Shown here piece after piece: positions 10,478-21,601 of a stretch of DNA of 64,000 nucleotides. The stretch covers positions 126,017,317 through 126,081,316 of the forward strand of contig CM043958.1 of NCBI GenBank assembly GCA_014529385.2, written 5' to 3'. This DNA is from Adiantum capillus-veneris. Lineage: Eukaryota > Streptophyta > Polypodiopsida > Polypodiales > Pteridaceae. Each line of letters begins with the position of its first letter. Positions within the stretch are counted from its first letter, which is position 1. A program made the position numbers and the translations under genes. The notes beneath the pieces are model-generated. The model saw only the letters and a program-made list of their open reading frames with translations, was not told where the DNA came from and searched no databases.

Positions 10478-13400
10478 ATGTCAAGTTCTTTTTCCACGTT
10501 CTATGCAAGAAGTGGGGAAGATACGCAAGAGTTTCTTGACAACTTGGAGATGGCACATCTCATATCCGGGAGAGATGAAGAGGAAGTAAAGCTACGAGCC
10601 TTCCCATTGGTTCTAAAAGCAGAAGCTAAAGCATGGTATGAGACCTTGCAACCCCAAATCAAGTCCAACTGGGAGAGACTGCGAGCAAGCTTCCTCTCCA
10701 AGTTCGGGCAAGGTGATACTTTTGAAGGACTATGGAAATGTCTTATTGGACATAAGCAGGTATCACTTGAAGACTATCCCTCTTATGAAGCAACCTTTGT
10801 CAATCTATGGGGTAGGTGGGAGGCTACATTAGAAAATCATGGTGGTGCACCTAACTTTCTAAAAAAGGAGAGATTCATGGTTGGCTTGTATCCACTTTTA
10901 AAGGCTAAAGTAAAGCTAAAATTCCCATCCACCTTCGAAGAAGCACGTGAGATAGCCATCATCAAGTTTAGAAAACTACACTTCCAAGCACATAGAGCAA
11001 GGGGTTTGAATGAAGTGAGTGAGAGGGAGTCTTCAAAAACCATGGAAGCACCAATTAGGGCCCCTCTTGCACAATCTTCACAAATAGGAGATAACTCTCA
11101 ACAAGAGGTTTTACAAAGGCTTACTCAACAGCTTGAGAACCTCACTCTGAATCTAGTACAGGGCCTACCTCAACAACGACAACCAAGAGAAGGGAATCGC
11201 AATCAACAAAGACAAGCTCAAGAGTTGCGATGTTGGAATTGCAATGAAATGGGCCATGGCATGTACAATTGTCCACATCCAAGGCGGCTTCCGGGAGACA
11301 TATATCCCCCCAGACCGCCTCCTCTCACTGTGCAGCAAGAACTAGCTCAAGGCCCACAAACCCTTCGTCGACCACCACCACCAGCAAATATACCTCCCGT
11401 CCCACATGAGGAGGAAGAAAGAGGAGTCAACATCATCAAGCTAGAAGAGGTAATAGATGAGCATACTCTAAACTTTGATGTTATGCCGGCAGAAAAACGC
11501 ACAAGAGCACATGATAAGGATGAAGACATGAGAAGTGAAGGAAAAAATTCAGCCAGAAGGGACAAGAAGAAGAAGTCAAAGATGGAAGAAGCTGAAAGTA
11601 GCAGGAAGAAAAGATCAAGGCGAAGGGAAATTGGTATCAACGACTTCCCATTGGGAAAGGATCTAGAGCCCTACAACATCCTGGAGGATTTACAAACCCA
11701 AAAGCCAAACATTTCATGGCCTCAACTTCTACACCTATCAGCCAAAGTAAGAAGGCAATGGCCAAAGTTGGTAAGTACAAGAATTCCAAAAAAGAAAGCA
11801 AATCTTTCCATTAAGGTTGTGGCCTCAAAGTTACAAAAAGATGTGGAACCCATTGTGGATGCTTACATAAGGGGTAAAAAGGTGTCTAATGTATATGTTG
11901 ATGGTGGAGCTCAAATGTGTGTGATCACGGAAAAATCAATGAACAGGTTAGGGCTTGAAATTACAAAGTCCTCTAATTGTCAAACTAGGCTAACCAACAA
12001 CTCAAGTGTGAAGTGTTTGGGGATCATTGAAAATGTAAAAGTCTCTGTATGTAACATAGATGCACGAGTGGATATATATGTCATGCCAGCTAAGGGGGAG
12101 GGCTATCCCATCATCCTAGGGAGGGCTTGGCTCATTGTTGTGAATGCAGATCAAAAATGGGGAAGTGGTCGTTTGATTCTTAAGAAGGGTCAACCGGTGG
12201 TGTATGATTGGCGAGAAGGAAAGCAACTAGATATCAACTATGAAACCACGGCAAATGAAGAGAGCGAGGAGGAGAGTCCTTACTCAAGTGATGAGGAAGC
12301 ATCAACCAGTGCATCAACCAGTGAAGAGGAGTCTTCTTTGGAGGTAATGGGAATTGTATTCAACGCCAACACCCAAGATGTTTCTGTAGAAGAAAAGCCA
12401 ACGGACAATCACACACGAGGGGATGAAAGATGCCACCACCTTGAAGAAGGATTTGAGAAGAGGCATGAAAAAGATCTTACCTGTGAGGAGAAGAGGTCCT
12501 ACATCAATATGTTAAGGAGGTATCCCAATTTGTTTATCACTGACTACTCACAAATAAGAGGTGTAGAAGTAATAGAGCATCGAATTGAATTGAAACCAGG
12601 GACCAAACCCGTGGCTCAAAAGTTACGGCGACTAGGATCTGTGCAACAAAAGGCTCTCCTACAAGAAGTGAATCGACTCTTGAAGGCTGGCTTCATCTAT
12701 ACAGTATCCAACTCCGAATGGGTATCACCTATTGTAGTCACTCCCAAGAAGAATGGTAAGTGGAGGGTCTGCGTGGATTACAAACCCCTCAACGCTGCGA
12801 CAAAGAGGGACCACTTCCCTCTCCCTTTCCAAGATGAAATTTTGAATGAAGTAGCAGGTCACGAATGCTACACTGTGTGTGATGGGTATTCAGGATATTT
12901 TCAAATTAGAATAGCAGAAGAGGACCAACGAAAAACCACCTTCATCACACCTTGGGGATGTTTTGCATTCAAATTAATGCCTTTTGGGCTCACCAATGCT
13001 CTTAGCACCTTCATGAGATTCACAATATTTGTATTTCAGCCATTCTTTGGAAAATCTATAAGAGTCTTTATGGATGATTTCTGTATTTATATTTGTAGAT
13101 CACTTCACTGCCAAAAGGTTGAAGAGGGTCTTAAGAGGCTCCATCAATTTGGGGGACAACTCAACCCAGAGAAGTGTCATATCGGTGAATCTCAGGTGGT
13201 TTTTCTAGGCCATGTGGTTTCTTCACAAGGAATTCAAGTGGATCCCTCTAAAGTAGAGGCCCTTTTGTCATTATCTCCACCAACAACAACTAAGGAGCTA
13301 ATGACCTTCAACCACAAAGTGAGGTACATGTCTCGCTTCATCCATCTCCTAGCAGAAGCCATCGCCCCTTTGCATAGGTTGGCAAGCCAATCTACATTTG

Positions 13401-14719
13401 AATGGGGGAGGGAACATGCAAAATGTTTTCAGGAAGTGAAGGGCATTCTTAGCTCTCTCCCAATCCTACTGCCACCAGATCCAAAGGAGACCTACTATGT
13501 CACTTCAAGTGTAGGTTTCGAAGCAATTGGTGTTGTTTTGATGCAAAAAGATCCTAAAACATCATACATGAGGCCGATATATTTTGCAAGCAAGGTGATG
13601 ACTCCGGCCAAGAAGGGATACACTGAAATGGAGAAAATGGTCTTTGCAATCTTGTTTGCGGTAAGGAAGTTTCTATTGTATCTTCTCCCTGTGCCATTTC
13701 TTTTTCTCACCTTAGAGCACAATCTACCATATGTAGTACAACACATGAGCCTCTCATCTAGAATAGCAAAGTGGGTGCTTGAACTCCAAGAATTTGAATA
13801 CACTTTCCTTGGAGAAGATAGCACAAGAGAAGGACTTGCAGACATTCTCACCTACAAAGTGAGAGAAAGGGAAGGATCACGACTACAAAGAGAGGAAGGC
13901 TCAAAACAGTTCAAAGTGAAGGAGATTGATAATGCCCATACTTTATGCTTTAACGGAGCTTATCGACGCCAACAAGACAAAGCAGCAGGGGGGATCATCA
14001 TTTTAAACCCACAAAAGGAGGTAATGGTTAGAAAAGGTATCACTCTACCCAATGTTCACTCTAACAATGAGGCTGAGTATGCTGCTTTAACCCTTGGGTT
14101 AGAAGAATGCAAAGAATTAGGCATACAAAGACTTATTATAAAAGGTGATTGTTTGCTAGTGGTCAGGCAAATCCAAGGGACTTGGAGGTGCAAGAATCAT
14201 ACATTGTTTGAGTGGCTTAGTAGTGTAAGAGCTTTGATGAAGGGTTTTAAAGCAACACAGGTACAACACATTGTGAGAACTCATAACAAGGAAGCAGACT
14301 TACTCGCAAATGAAAAGCTTCAAATGGCGGTAGGAGGAGTCAAACTATATGAACCCAAATATCAAGGTCAAGAGGAGCTAAAAGACATTATCTTCTTTCT
14401 ACAAGCAGGTGAGTGTCCCAAACACTTAGACAAGGTGCAAAGACATAGACTAGTTAAGAAGGCCACACCTTACCAATTGATCGGGGATGATTTATGTCAC
14501 AAAGGGAAAGATTTGGTCTTGAGGAGAGGACCAAGTGTGCAAGAGATAGAGAAAATTCTTCTTTCATGTCATGATGATGTCTGTGGTGGTCACTTTTCTC
14601 AAGATATACAAGTAGGAAGATTTTACAAGCAGGGTTTATTTGGCCGAGCTTACATCGTGATGTCCAATATTGGTGTAAGGCATGTAAGCCATGCCAAATT
14701 GCTGGGGATAGACGACTAA
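10478..14719 (+). CDS. Tat copy A Gag-Pol: gag, protease, RT, RNase H, second RNase H, integrase start
   Basis: A 1413-codon frame; the start MSSSF is chosen because it is shared with copy B and upstream frames are closed here. Domains by approximate residue: Gag 1-245 with WYETLQPQIKSNWERL; CCHC knuckle CWNCNEMGHGMYNC at 252; protease active site VDGGAQ at 475 (Gly where Ser/Thr is usual, same in copy B); RT about 695-960 with catalytic FMDDF at 864-868; RT-linked RNase H about 985-1125, lacking its first Asp (YVTSS, residue 1009); second RNase H about 1155-1290 with NEAEYAAL, IKGDCLLVV and NKEADLL but CFNGAY where copy B has CFDGAY (Asp to Asn at 1159). A one-base loss near 14606 shifts the frame at the integrase zinc region, so the last ~37 residues are spurious. 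Confidence 0.93.
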   Translation: MSSSFSTFYARSGEDTQEFLDNLEMAHLISGRDEEEVKLRAFPLVLKAEAKAWYETLQPQIKSNWERLRASFLSKFGQGDTFEGLWKCLIGHKQVSLEDYPSYEATFVNLWGRWEATLENHGGAPNFLKKERFMVGLYPLLKAKVKLKFPSTFEEAREIAIIKFRKLHFQAHRARGLNEVSERESSKTMEAPIRAPLAQSSQIGDNSQQEVLQRLTQQLENLTLNLVQGLPQQRQPREGNRNQQRQAQELRCWNCNEMGHGMYNCPHPRRLPGDIYPPRPPPLTVQQELAQGPQTLRRPPPPANIPPVPHEEEERGVNIIKLEEVIDEHTLNFDVMPAEKRTRAHDKDEDMRSEGKNSARRDKKKKSKMEEAESSRKKRSRRREIGINDFPLGKDLEPYNILEDLQTQKPNISWPQLLHLSAKVRRQWPKLVSTRIPKKKANLSIKVVASKLQKDVEPIVDAYIRGKKVSNVYVDGGAQMCVITEKSMNRLGLEITKSSNCQTRLTNNSSVKCLGIIENVKVSVCNIDARVDIYVMPAKGEGYPIILGRAWLIVVNADQKWGSGRLILKKGQPVVYDWREGKQLDINYETTANEESEEESPYSSDEEASTSASTSEEESSLEVMGIVFNANTQDVSVEEKPTDNHTRGDERCHHLEEGFEKRHEKDLTCEEKRSYINMLRRYPNLFITDYSQIRGVEVIEHRIELKPGTKPVAQKLRRLGSVQQKALLQEVNRLLKAGFIYTVSNSEWVSPIVVTPKKNGKWRVCVDYKPLNAATKRDHFPLPFQDEILNEVAGHECYTVCDGYSGYFQIRIAEEDQRKTTFITPWGCFAFKLMPFGLTNALSTFMRFTIFVFQPFFGKSIRVFMDDFCIYICRSLHCQKVEEGLKRLHQFGGQLNPEKCHIGESQVVFLGHVVSSQGIQVDPSKVEALLSLSPPTTTKELMTFNHKVRYMSRFIHLLAEAIAPLHRLASQSTFEWGREHAKCFQEVKGILSSLPILLPPDPKETYYVTSSVGFEAIGVVLMQKDPKTSYMRPIYFASKVMTPAKKGYTEMEKMVFAILFAVRKFLLYLLPVPFLFLTLEHNLPYVVQHMSLSSRIAKWVLELQEFEYTFLGEDSTREGLADILTYKVREREGSRLQREEGSKQFKVKEIDNAHTLCFNGAYRRQQDKAAGGIIILNPQKEVMVRKGITLPNVHSNNEAEYAALTLGLEECKELGIQRLIIKGDCLLVVRQIQGTWRCKNHTLFEWLSSVRALMKGFKATQVQHIVRTHNKEADLLANEKLQMAVGGVKLYEPKYQGQEELKDIIFFLQAGECPKHLDKVQRHRLVKKATPYQLIGDDLCHKGKDLVLRRGPSVQEIEKILLSCHDDVCGGHFSQDIQVGRFYKQGLFGRAYIVMSNIGVRHVSHAKLLGIDD

Positions 14720-15795
14720 CGTATGAGCCTCGAGTCCCAATAATATCATATGGCCCTTTTGAAAAGTGGGGTGTGGGTGCAATAGGTCCCCTACCTCGTA
14801 CTTCTACAGGGAAGGTTTTCATCATCATGGGTGTTGACTACATGACACGATGGGCGGAAGCAACAATCACAACCCGAATCACAGCTGAAGAGGTATCAAA
14901 GTTTATTTTTGATCATATTTGTAGTAGGTTTGGAACACCCCTAGAAATCTTATTAGATCGAGGCTCGGGTTTTAGGGCTGACCTTCTGAATGATCTCTTG
15001 AGGAGGTTAAAAGTGAAACACCTGCATTCCACACCCTACTATCCTCAATGCAGTGGATTGGTGGAAAAAGTGAATGGAATGATATGTAAGATCATTTCTA
15101 AGCAGATTGTGGACCGGCCTAAGGATTGGGATCGCCATTTGACGGCTGCTCTTTGGGCGTATAGGACATCTTTCAAGGTATCTACCCAATTCACCCCTTT
15201 TCATCTAGTTTATGGACAGGAGGCACTTCTCCCCATTGAGGTAGAGCTCTCAAGCTTGCGCGTTCTTGCAAGAGTGGCAAAAAAACCAAAAGAGGTTCTA
15301 CATGAAAGGATCTTTGATCTCCAACGACTTGAGCTAGATAGAGAAGAGTCCATTGATCACTACATCACCAAAGCGACAAGCCAAAGGGATAAAATCAACA
15401 AGAAGCTCAAGGGGAAAGGATTGAAGGAAGGTATGTTGGTTCTTCACTATGATAACCGACTTGATACTCGACTTGACAAAACGTTTGTGCAAAGATGGGA
15501 GGGACCTTTCATAATAAAAAAAAAGTTTGGGAATGGTAGTTACAGATTAGCAGATTTATCAGGAAAACTCCACAAGACCAGAGTCAATGGTTGGAGATTA
15601 AAGCCCTACTTTCAACGTATCAATCCGTTGATAGGCAGTCATCTGCCTACATCATCTAAGCTCCAAATTGGCATGGCTCCCTTCGGCTTGGCAAATGCTC
15701 CATCTATTTTTAAAGCTTTGATGTGCAAAGAAGAACCAGCCTTGGAATCTGAACATACCCAAGGGAACCCTCCCATCTCCGATTTATGGGATTGA
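14608..15795 (+). pseudogene. Tat copy A integrase (cut off by frameshift, first Asp lost)
   Basis: It continues gag-pol in the next frame after the one-base deletion near 14606 (copy A GATATACA against copy B GATATTACA). The frame is open to the stop at 15795. It contains VDYMTRWAEA, LLDRGSGF (second catalytic Asp) and SGLVEKVNG (Glu). The first catalytic Asp, GVDAIGPL in copy B, is Gly in copy A (GVGAIGPL, codon 14776-14778). The C-terminal part has RWEGPFII and LNGWRLKPYF-like motifs. A first internal ATG occurs at 14773, but no independent start is expected. Confidence 0.88.
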
Positions 15796-15958
15796 GGTAA
15801 TGAAAAGCAGGTCTAATGAAGTAAAAGAGTGCATGACACTCCTCCTATTGAAAAAAAAAAAGTAGAAAATGAAAAATGACAAAAAAAAAAGAAAGAAAAA
15901 AAAGCAACACCGTCCTCCTAAAGATATGAATATCTTTAGGCTTGGGGGAAGGCTAATA
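15796..15958 (+). other. 3' untranslated stretch and polypurine tract of Tat copy A
   Basis: It holds A-rich runs at about 15850-15902, a short inverted repeat around AAGATATGAATATCTT, then the polypurine stretch CTTGGGGGAAGG shortly before the 3' LTR start at 15959. Copy B has the same arrangement. Confidence 0.75.
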
Positions 15959-18023
15959 TGAGTGGCATAAAATGGTAACCATCTTTTTGCAACATTTTTC
16001 AGCCTACTCAACGTCCTCTTCCTCATATGTGTATATATTTTTATACGCTATTAAGTTATCTAGAGTAAATTCCCCCTCTTCCTTTAACCTTTGTGGGGAC
16101 ACATACATTGTACTCTTCCCAAAAATGTCACCTTAGTCATATATTTATATTACCACCCTTTTCTTTTTGCTTTGTAAATTAAAGTAAGCATACAATAACC
16201 AACTATCTACCCCCAAACTTTCTTACCTCTTGTGAATTAGTAGTAGAAAAATAATATATCCATCTTCCATCCCATATAGATAAATTACCATGGAAATCAG
16301 CTCTCCACTTGTCTTTACCAAAGATTATGGTCCATCTCTTCAAGTCTTCTATGCCCCCTACATAGGTGGCCCAATATCTCTTAAGAATATACATATAGTT
16401 TTTCTCCTTTCAAAAAGACTCCAATTGGATATTCTTTTCACAAGCAAATAATATTGGGCCCTCCTCTATTTGTTTAAACATCATAGCCTTTTGAAAAAGC
16501 ATAATTCCCCTTGGATGCATACAAGCAAAGGGCCCATACAAGAAGACTTGGAAGCAAAAGTTTCCCTAGCCTAGTGTGGACCTTCCAAACCGAATTCCTT
16601 GGTGCATGGGCGTGAAGAATAGTCCAAATTCATATCAAACATGTTGAGAAGGTCAATTTTTCCTTTTGAAGCATGTCATTCCGAGCTACAGGTAAAAAGT
16701 TATGGTCAAAATAGTGTAAATTTGTCAGATTCGCAGCAAAAGGGAACTGTAAATCAAGAGGGTGGGATCTTATTTTTCCCCTACTCATCTTCTTGAAGAG
16801 CAATGAGTGTTCAAGGTCACTTGCATGTGATAGGACCAACCTAAAGATGCTTTCTAAATGCCAAAGACAGACAAGTTGAGATACCCCGCAAGAGCCACCC
16901 GTAGGGCCTCATGGTGGGGCCCACCTACATTATGCACCCCTATGGAGCCTTCACAGTCTAAAATGATATTTTTGGTGAATAAATAGTCCCTTTTATGTCG
17001 AAAATTCAATGAGTGGTCAAAGGACACTTAATTAGGTCTAATCACTTACTCTAATTAAGGGTAGCATAATCCCACTCCTACACAACTATAAATAGCCCCC
17101 TTGGAGAGACTCAAGGACACACACCTATATTTTCAACTTCATGTTGTTTCTTGATCAATAGTAGATAAAACCCCAACTCTCCCTCTTTCACATCCTCCCT
17201 CCTAACCCTCCTCCTTGGAGGAAGTCTAACCCTATTCTCCACTCTTTCCTTTCTACAATCTCTTACTCCATCAACCCAATAAATCATTTGTAGCACCTCA
17301 ATAACTTGTAAATACATCATGATCTCTCTCATGGTTATGTTAATGATCATGAAATCATCTTCAAAACTTTTAAGTGTCGCATTTCGTGATGGTTAACCAG
17401 CGTCTGTCCTCCCCTTAAAAGGTGTGCCAGAAATCAAGTAAGTGTTCTATTCTCAATTTACCATTGGTTTGTTTCTCCACACTTATTCAATTGGTCTAAA
17501 GAAATTTCTCACTCCAACTCTCTTTTGCTTCATTACATATGCATGTGGCTACCTCTCATGGTGATTTTATTTGTGTCACGGCATTGCATAGATGGAGATG
17601 AGCTCTCTATGCAAAGTGTGTTAGTTTGATGTAAGTGATTCTCTCGTGTGTTTGAGAGGCAAGTCTTGTGCGCATGATTTTTTGATGAGTGCTTGAGAGA
17701 GGAAGAGTTTGGATGTATTATGGGTATTCTTATGGGGAGAAGGTGAATGCTATTCCACAAATTGCATATTTCATTTTGATGCACGGCATTCGGTTGCATA
17801 ATCGTTGATGGTGTTCAAGTGTCCAAAGTGTATATAGAGTAAGGGGGTTTTCAAAGTGTGTTGCTTGAGTGGGTGAGTGCAAGTGTTATTTTGATTGGTT
17901 TCCTTCTCCACTCCCAAAAGAAGGTGGTGCCCCAAGTAGTGTGCGTACCTCTTTACGAACATTTTGTGAGGGTAGGCCCATTGGTTTGGGTTTAGAGGCC
18001 CCATTTCAAAAAGCTTGCCCTCA
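15959..18023 (+). repeat. 3' LTR of Tat copy A
   Basis: It runs from TGAGTGGCAT to TTGCCCTCA and is nearly identical to the 5' LTR. The TATA box is at 17086-17095. It is followed directly by the CTAC duplication (18024-18027) and the rest of the chromovirus LTR. Confidence 0.95.
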
Positions 18024-19856
18024 CTACCTTAGACTTAAATGTACAATGAATTCAAATGCCGAGATTTCCGTCGGATTTCTCCAACATGTTTGGGGATATG
18101 TTCTTTCCTAGCTAAATGTGTGCAATGTTAATTAAACAACTGAATAAAATTGTGACCTACCTCTTCCATTTCTTCGTCAATGGCTCGTGAGATGGTCGGT
18201 GCTAAGCTTTTCCCTTTCCATTCACATTGCTCGTTCCCGCCTCACGGTCGTGGGCACCACCGAAGAGAGTTCTCTTAACCGGGGCCATTTTATACTCACT
18301 AATTTAAATGATAAACTTGAAGAAAAAGAGCTAAGGTCCGAGAGCATCATAACAAACCAAATGGCAGATTAGAATCATTGAAGGGTCCTTCTTATATAAG
18401 GGTTTAGATTTTTCCTTCCAGACCTAGCAATTTTATGGTTAATATTTTACTTGCCCTATGGGAACCGGCTCTAAAGTTTATTACTTGGCTTAGATGATTA
18501 ATAATTTTATAATTTTACTAATTAATCTACAAGAGAGATGAATTAAGCAGCTCAATCACTTTCCTAGTGTAATTTGAAGATGTTGAATTACCGCATGCAT
18601 ATGTGATAGAAAACTTTCTTCTTATTGGCCTAATGACGGATTAATTTTTCCTTAATCACATATGAATGTGTAAGAAAATTGAATCTAATTTAATTACAAC
18701 ACTATTGAGTGGTAAAAGGATGAATTTCATCAAATCTACATTATTGTCGGCTTACAATTTGTTAACTATGCTGCCTAGAGAGAGAAATCTCTCCTAATCA
18801 TGTATTAATCATTGATTAAGAATGATGAATGGCTGCATAAATTAGCTAATTGAATGATGATTATGTAATAGAGTATAGCTATGTAACTTAGAGAGCAGCT
18901 ATAGGGAATTATAGCTAAGATTAAGCATAGTAGACGAGGAATTTGGAGAATAATGATGAGAATTAAGAAAAGCAGGAATTTAACCATGATTACCGTGATT
19001 AGGGGCTGAGAATCCTCTTGATTTTCTGATTCAATAAATCCTCAAGATGAGACTTTCGGCAGTACCTCTCTCCTTGCTTCTCCTTCAAAAAATGTGTGTG
19101 TACCGGCAGCACCTCCCCAAGGTGTGTGTAGGTGTGTGTGTGTGTACTGGGTGTGTGTGTGAGCATGTGTGTGTGTGTGTGTGTATGTGTGTGAGCACAC
19201 CTTTAGATAGGCCTCCTCAAGCTGAAAATCGACCCTGCTTGCTATTTGCATCTGGGAGCTACTCCAGTTAAGCATGGCAAGTCCAGTCTCCTACCCACCA
19301 AGTGTCCTGTTGGCTTGGTTAACTGGCTCTCACACTTAGTTGCAGCCTTGGAAACTCTCCCAAGACTCCCACAAGGACAAAAGGCATCCCCTAGCTGCTA
19401 AAGTTGACCCGGAGTGGCCTGGAGCCTGTTCCCACACAGCCTCGGGCTCCGGTGCCTCCCCGCTTAATTTTTGGAAAAATTGATTTTAGGCTAAAACGGA
19501 TCATACGAGTCGGATTTTAATGTCATAAATTGCTATACTAAGTTCTAACTAAGGCTTACTGACCCGAGTACCTTCTATATTTAGCAACCCCCGGGGTCCG
19601 AAAATGCATTTTTTTCAAATTCGGGATACGGGTGCAATTTTTCAAGACGGACAAAAATGGACGGGTCGAGTGACCAAAAACTTTCTATTTTTGGAATTTT
19701 TTTACAAAACTTAATTCACATTTCGAAGCTTTAAAACATTCTAAACATCATGGCACTGACAGAATTTGAAAAACTGCTAAAAAATAGTAACTTTTTTCAT
19801 TATGTTCATTTCATGGTACAATGGTGCTCTTTTTGGGTCAGATCAGAGACCTTACA
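18024..19856 (-). repeat. 5' LTR of the chromovirus, part 2 (distal)
   Basis: It starts with the CTAC target duplication and continues the LTR interrupted at 7749. It matches 243-2128 of the window, including the GT tract (19122-19195, shorter and interrupted here). It ends at TGTAAGG (minus strand), position 19856. The element's own target duplication would be AGGAT-like at 19857-19861; its partner lies outside the window. Confidence 0.9.
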
Positions 19857-21405
19857 AGGATTTTGGGTAGATGCTCTTGCACCTACTTAGTACTTAAGCT
19901 TTTCATGATGGTCGAGCTATTGCTTCTTTAACACATGCATACATGATTTCCATCTATAGTTATGTATGTATCAGATTGTGTTGTTGGCAATAACAGTAAC
20001 TTGCTTAATATCCCCTTTTGTTGGATGTCCATTTAAATCAAGGCCAAACATGGCATTCAATATGGACATTGTGGCATCATTATCTGCACAAAAAGCCTCC
20101 ATGTAGTTGCATGCACTTTGTGTTGTGCATAAATTATTCATAGCATACACATTGTTGAGAATGTAATTAGCATGCACATTGTTGATGGGGTCAACACGAG
20201 GGAGTGGTTGATCACGTTGAGGTCCATACCCACGTTGTGCAGGTGGTCCACGCTGATTGTGTTGTCCATGGTCTCCACTTGGCATGGTAAATATGTGAAT
20301 GAGAGAAGACTAAAAGATTAGCTCCTCGGGAAAAAAAACATAGAGAAACTCGCAAATGAATGAATGAATGAAACTAGTGTTTTTTTGGCCTTTTATACAG
20401 AACTCCGAGTGACTTTACTTCCAGATTCATTCGTACCATGTCCTTTGTAAGATTTTCAAATAAAATAAAGCAAAAAAAATTCTCACTAAAAGATTAACCA
20501 CTCTTGATTGACTTGCCTTCAAAAATTAAAACATAGTGGCAAGCACATAGCACACGATACTCATCAAAGGTAAAAACATAGTATAAACAACCAGTAAGTT
20601 TTGATGTGCCATCATATAGAGAATAAGTTCATATAAAGTAATCAATACAAATTGTGATTTAGGTTCTTGGTAGCCACAACTTGTGGCAGTTTCACTACTA
20701 GGGCGTGCGCAGATGGGGGGCCCATGGGTAGTGTGGAAAATAGTGGCCTATAGAGCAGTTGACCATGGCTTTGCCAACCTAGAACTACCTGGAGGTCTAC
20801 ACGATGGTGGAGCAGATGACACAATGGACTCCTAGTGACATCATAAAGGTGATGAAGGTTGTTGTGACTGTGTTGAATGTGATACCTCGCCCACATGAAG
20901 AGTCGATCCTAGACCACTAGGAAGTTGCTATTGTAGGTGAACGTGTGCCAGAAACAATTTTCAATCTTGATCAATGTTGATGCAATGTCATTGTAGATGC
21001 TCGCACTCCATTTCCAAGTTACCATATCCAAGACAATCCAAAATTGCATCCCCAATCATTGTGAAGGTACCCAACAACCACCTGTGAATCATCAGAACCC
21101 CTTCAATATTACGTGTGAACATGGCCAGTAGCAAGGTCTTGACCTCCAATATGGTTAACGTCTATAAAAAAACACATCAATATCTATCATGAAATTTGTG
21201 GAGACATGGTTAAGAACTTACTAGATCCATGAAGTCATCTATCACAGTCTACATATGTGAACTCATTTTGAGAAAGATGGTGCAAAGATGACAAAAATTT
21301 CACAAGCGAGCATCCTTGGTGATGAGTTCCAAGTGGTCTACTCGACACGCCACGACTATTGCACCATCCAATAGTAAAAACTCTCTAGCTAGGGTGAACA
21401 CACTA
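19857..21405. other. Stretch without recognised features; one weak minus frame
   Basis: I see no known domain. A 104-codon minus frame at 19971-20285 starts MPSGDHGQHNQRGP and is rich in Asn and Gln, weakly suggesting a gag-like start. Another minus frame (20642-20896) is His/Leu-rich and looks random. Probably degenerate transposon-derived sequence. Confidence 0.4.
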
Positions 21406-21601
21406 TGTTAGAGCTATATAGAGAGTCCACACCTATGCTATATATAGCGAGGGGTCCCCATTATATATGTGTGCTCAGTGTGTACTCTACAAAAACTTTG
21501 GGGCTTGCAGATGATGGTGTCATCGAGTCTCTCTCTCTTCTCCCTCGTCTCGTGTCTTGTCTACCTATGCTTTCTCCTACCAGTTCAACAAGGTATCAGA
21601 G
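21406..21601 (+). repeat. Orphan small LTR (185 bp) with tRNA-Met primer site
   Basis: The stretch from TGTTAGAGC (21406) to GTTCAACA (21590) has TG...CA ends and a TATA-like GCTATATATAGC in the middle. It is followed at once by GGTATCAGAG (21592-21601), a ten-base match to the plant iMet primer site. This is the 5' end layout of a copia-like or TRIM element. I found no second LTR and no clear gag frame downstream, so it is a remnant. Confidence 0.5.

Larger units (their letters stand above)
7750..18023 (+). mobile_element. Tat-lineage Ty3/gypsy retrotransposon, copy A (nested, TSD CTAC)
   Basis: Two near-identical LTRs (2074 and 2065 bp, TGAGTGGCAT...CCCTCA) flank an internal region with primer site, two 70-codon leader frames, gag-pol and polypurine tract. 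The extra RNase H domain after the RT-linked one is the hallmark of the Tat lineage (Tat/Ogre/Retand). CTAC occurs at 7746-7749 and 18024-18027, and the uninterrupted LTR at 231-245 shows the empty site with one CTAC. Gag-pol has one frameshift and two catalytic substitutions, so the copy is probably not autonomous. Confidence 0.95.

Noticed and set aside
11347-11640. Antisense frames inside Tat gag-pol (also 10501-10701, 13495-13851 and their copy B equivalents)
   Set aside because: They are shadows of a long, strongly conserved coding frame on the other strand.
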